In this document: piece by piece, positions 15,357-15,875 of the stretch
Position numbering within the stretch: position 1 is the first letter of the stretch
Layout: each line of letters opens with the position of its first letter
NCBI GenBank assembly: GCA_051867635.1
Contig: JBJDYT010000062.1
Location: forward strand, 1-15,875
DNA: 15,875 nt
Source of the DNA: RGIG5472 sp051867635
Lineage (GTDB): Bacteria; Bacillota; Clostridia; Oscillospirales; Oscillospiraceae
Reading direction: 5' to 3'
Made by a program: the position numbers and the translations under genes
The notes under the pieces: model-generated
The model's input: the letters and a program-made list of their open reading frames with translations, nothing else
Told to the model about the DNA's origin: nothing
Database searches by the model: none

Positions 15357-15385
15357 ATTATAACTACCTATCGTTCGTTAGTCAA
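15357..15385 (-). promoter_or_regulatory. Consensus promoter with TetR-type operator in the spacer
   Basis: On the minus strand there is TTGACT (15380-15385), a 17-base spacer and TATAAT (15357-15362). The spacer and flanks form an imperfect inverted repeat that begins ACTAACGAAC and ends in GGTAGT, like operators of TetR-family repressors. It would drive the TetR remnant, the GNAT gene and the HExxH gene. Confidence 0.75.
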
Positions 15386-15543
15386 TAGGGATCGTGTTTT
15401 CCTTTTGTCCTATGTGTGATTCGCTCGAGACATCCTGAAGGATTCCCGTATCCACAAATGGCTGCAAAGAAGGCAATTAGATTCTTCACTGAAAACACGC
15501 GAGCCTCTTCCCCAAATCGGTCAACGGATATAGTGTTTTTGTA
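15386..15543. other. Low-GC segment without an intact gene
   Basis: No complete gene is visible. A plus-strand frame from about 15431 to the TGA at 15545-15547 contains GFPYPQMAAKKAIRFF and ends in DIVFLY, which faintly resembles the end of a macrodomain. This is weak and may be chance. An inverted repeat TTGAC/GTCAA with a 6-base centre lies at 15544-15559. Confidence 0.3.
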
Positions 15544-15783
15544 TTGACCGAACTGTCAACGGAGGGTACTTCCATGTCAGAGATTGCGTCCAATGCGGGC
15601 ATATCGAAAGCCCTGCTGCTCCACTATTTCGTCAACAAGAAAGAGCTGTATCTGTATTTGTGGAATCACGCTTTGGAGCTGACGAGAAAGGCAGTATCTG
15701 ATTGCAGAGTGTTGGAGACGGATGATTTCTTTGAATTGCTGTCCGATCCCAAAACAAAACCAGCATCTCAGCCTGAAAACTGA
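15544..15783 (+). pseudogene. N-terminal remnant of a TetR-family regulator
   Basis: The peptide EGTSMSEIASNAGISKALLLHYFVNKKELYLYL is the helix-turn-helix of a TetR repressor. Normal proteins have 15-20 more residues before it and over 100 after it. Here the first helix is degenerate, and the frame runs out at 15783 inside the stem of the tRNA terminator, so the homologous part ends near residue 65 (about 15745). An ATG at 15574 preceded by GGAGG could still give a 69-residue product, but that ATG corresponds to a conserved internal methionine. It seems to derive from a different TetR gene than the leftward remnant. Confidence 0.65.
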
Positions 15784-15794
15784 GATGCTGGTTT
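15751..15794 (-). terminator. Terminator following the tRNA-Arg 3' half
   Basis: A perfect 15-bp stem (15757-15771 with 15780-15794) has an 8-base loop. On the minus strand it is followed by TTTTGTTTT (15751-15759). It begins directly at the CCA end of the tRNA fragment, as expected for a native tRNA terminator. Confidence 0.85.
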
Positions 15795-15838
15795 GGTACG
15801 CCCGACTGGATTCGAACCAGCGGCCTTCAGAGTCGGAG
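15794..15838 (-). pseudogene. 3' half of a tRNA-Arg(CCG) gene, probable att site
   Basis: Read on the minus strand, tRNA positions 32-76 are present. They are the loop CTCCGAC with anticodon CCG (15832-15838), 3' stem TCTGA (15827-15831), a 5-base variable loop (15822-15826), T arm GCTGG-TTCGAAT-CCAGT (15805-15821), 3' acceptor strand CGGGCGT (15798-15804), A73 and encoded CCA (15794-15796). The 5' half should continue to the right, but 15839-15875 match neither the expected anticodon stem TCAGA nor a D arm. The break falls exactly at the anticodon-loop edge, a common crossover point for tyrosine recombinases. Confidence 0.8.
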
Positions 15839-15874
15839 TTATCAGGCCGTCAACGCTGGAGCCCTGATGTCCCA
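15839..15874 (-). CDS. Possible 3' end of a gene entering from the right (partial)
   Basis: On the minus strand, ten codons with GC-rich third positions (ending in RAPALTA) run into tandem stops TGA-TAA at 15839-15844, immediately next to the tRNA fragment. A gene that ends right at an att site would fit an element-borne gene. The fragment is far too short to identify, and chance is possible. Confidence 0.25.
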
Positions 15875-15875
15875 G

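Noticed and set aside
15431..15547. Macrodomain remnant on the plus strand
   Set aside because: Only about 20 residues are suggestive, the signature glycine-rich loop is absent, and chance is a fair explanation.
15794..15875. Intact tRNA gene at the right edge
   Set aside because: The T arm, acceptor 3' strand and anticodon loop are present, but neither the 5' anticodon stem nor a D arm can be formed from 15839-15875.
1..15875. CRISPR array, toxin-antitoxin pair, phage structural genes or an insertion sequence
   Set aside because: No regularly spaced direct repeats, no transposase and no phage proteins were seen on either strand.

Overview
The window looks like chromosomal DNA from a high-GC member of the Clostridia, most like the Oscillospirales gut group. 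The clues are a KtrAB potassium system, a T-box leader with a Clostridia-style layout, strong AGGAGG-type ribosome sites, and GC-rich third codon positions over roughly the first 13 kb. No taxonomic marker is present, so this assignment is an inference.

Layout. 1-55: the last codons of a rightward gene, then a strong terminator. 140-2143: leftward ktrB-ktrA potassium uptake operon. 2392-4095: rightward M3-family oligoendopeptidase with its own promoter and terminator. 4208-7371: a methionine uptake unit, made of a promoter, a T-box leader whose specifier reads AUG (Met), then metN, metI and metQ. 7444-8649: M20D amidohydrolase, convergent with a leftward class I aminotransferase (8727-9905) of the kynurenine/methionine aminotransferase type. 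10271-13033: a compact three-gene unit of two different PF00756-type esterases and an ATP-grasp ligase. From about 13034 rightward the DNA is clearly less GC-rich. It holds a hairpin-rich spacer, a leftward GNAT gene plus an HExxH protein, two TetR remnants on opposite strands, and at the right edge a bare 3' half of a tRNA-Arg(CCG) gene. I read that last piece as the scar of an element integrated into a tRNA gene, with the element lying to the right.

The most striking observation is that the methionine-binding lipoprotein MetQ is circularly permuted. After the signal peptide and lipobox it begins with what is normally the C-terminal half of the NLPA domain and ends with what is normally the N-terminal half. 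The canonical chain appears to be opened at the hinge before the 'IPNDxTNxGRA' segment, with the old ends joined by a linker of about 25 residues.

How the genes fit together: uncharged tRNA-Met would open the T-box and switch on MetNIQ uptake. The neighbouring amidohydrolase (acyl-amino-acid cleavage) and aminotransferase could feed or drain the same amino-acid pool, though only their position supports this. The esterase/esterase/ATP-grasp unit looks like a small ligation-and-hydrolysis pathway of unknown product. All family calls come from reading motifs; no database search was run.
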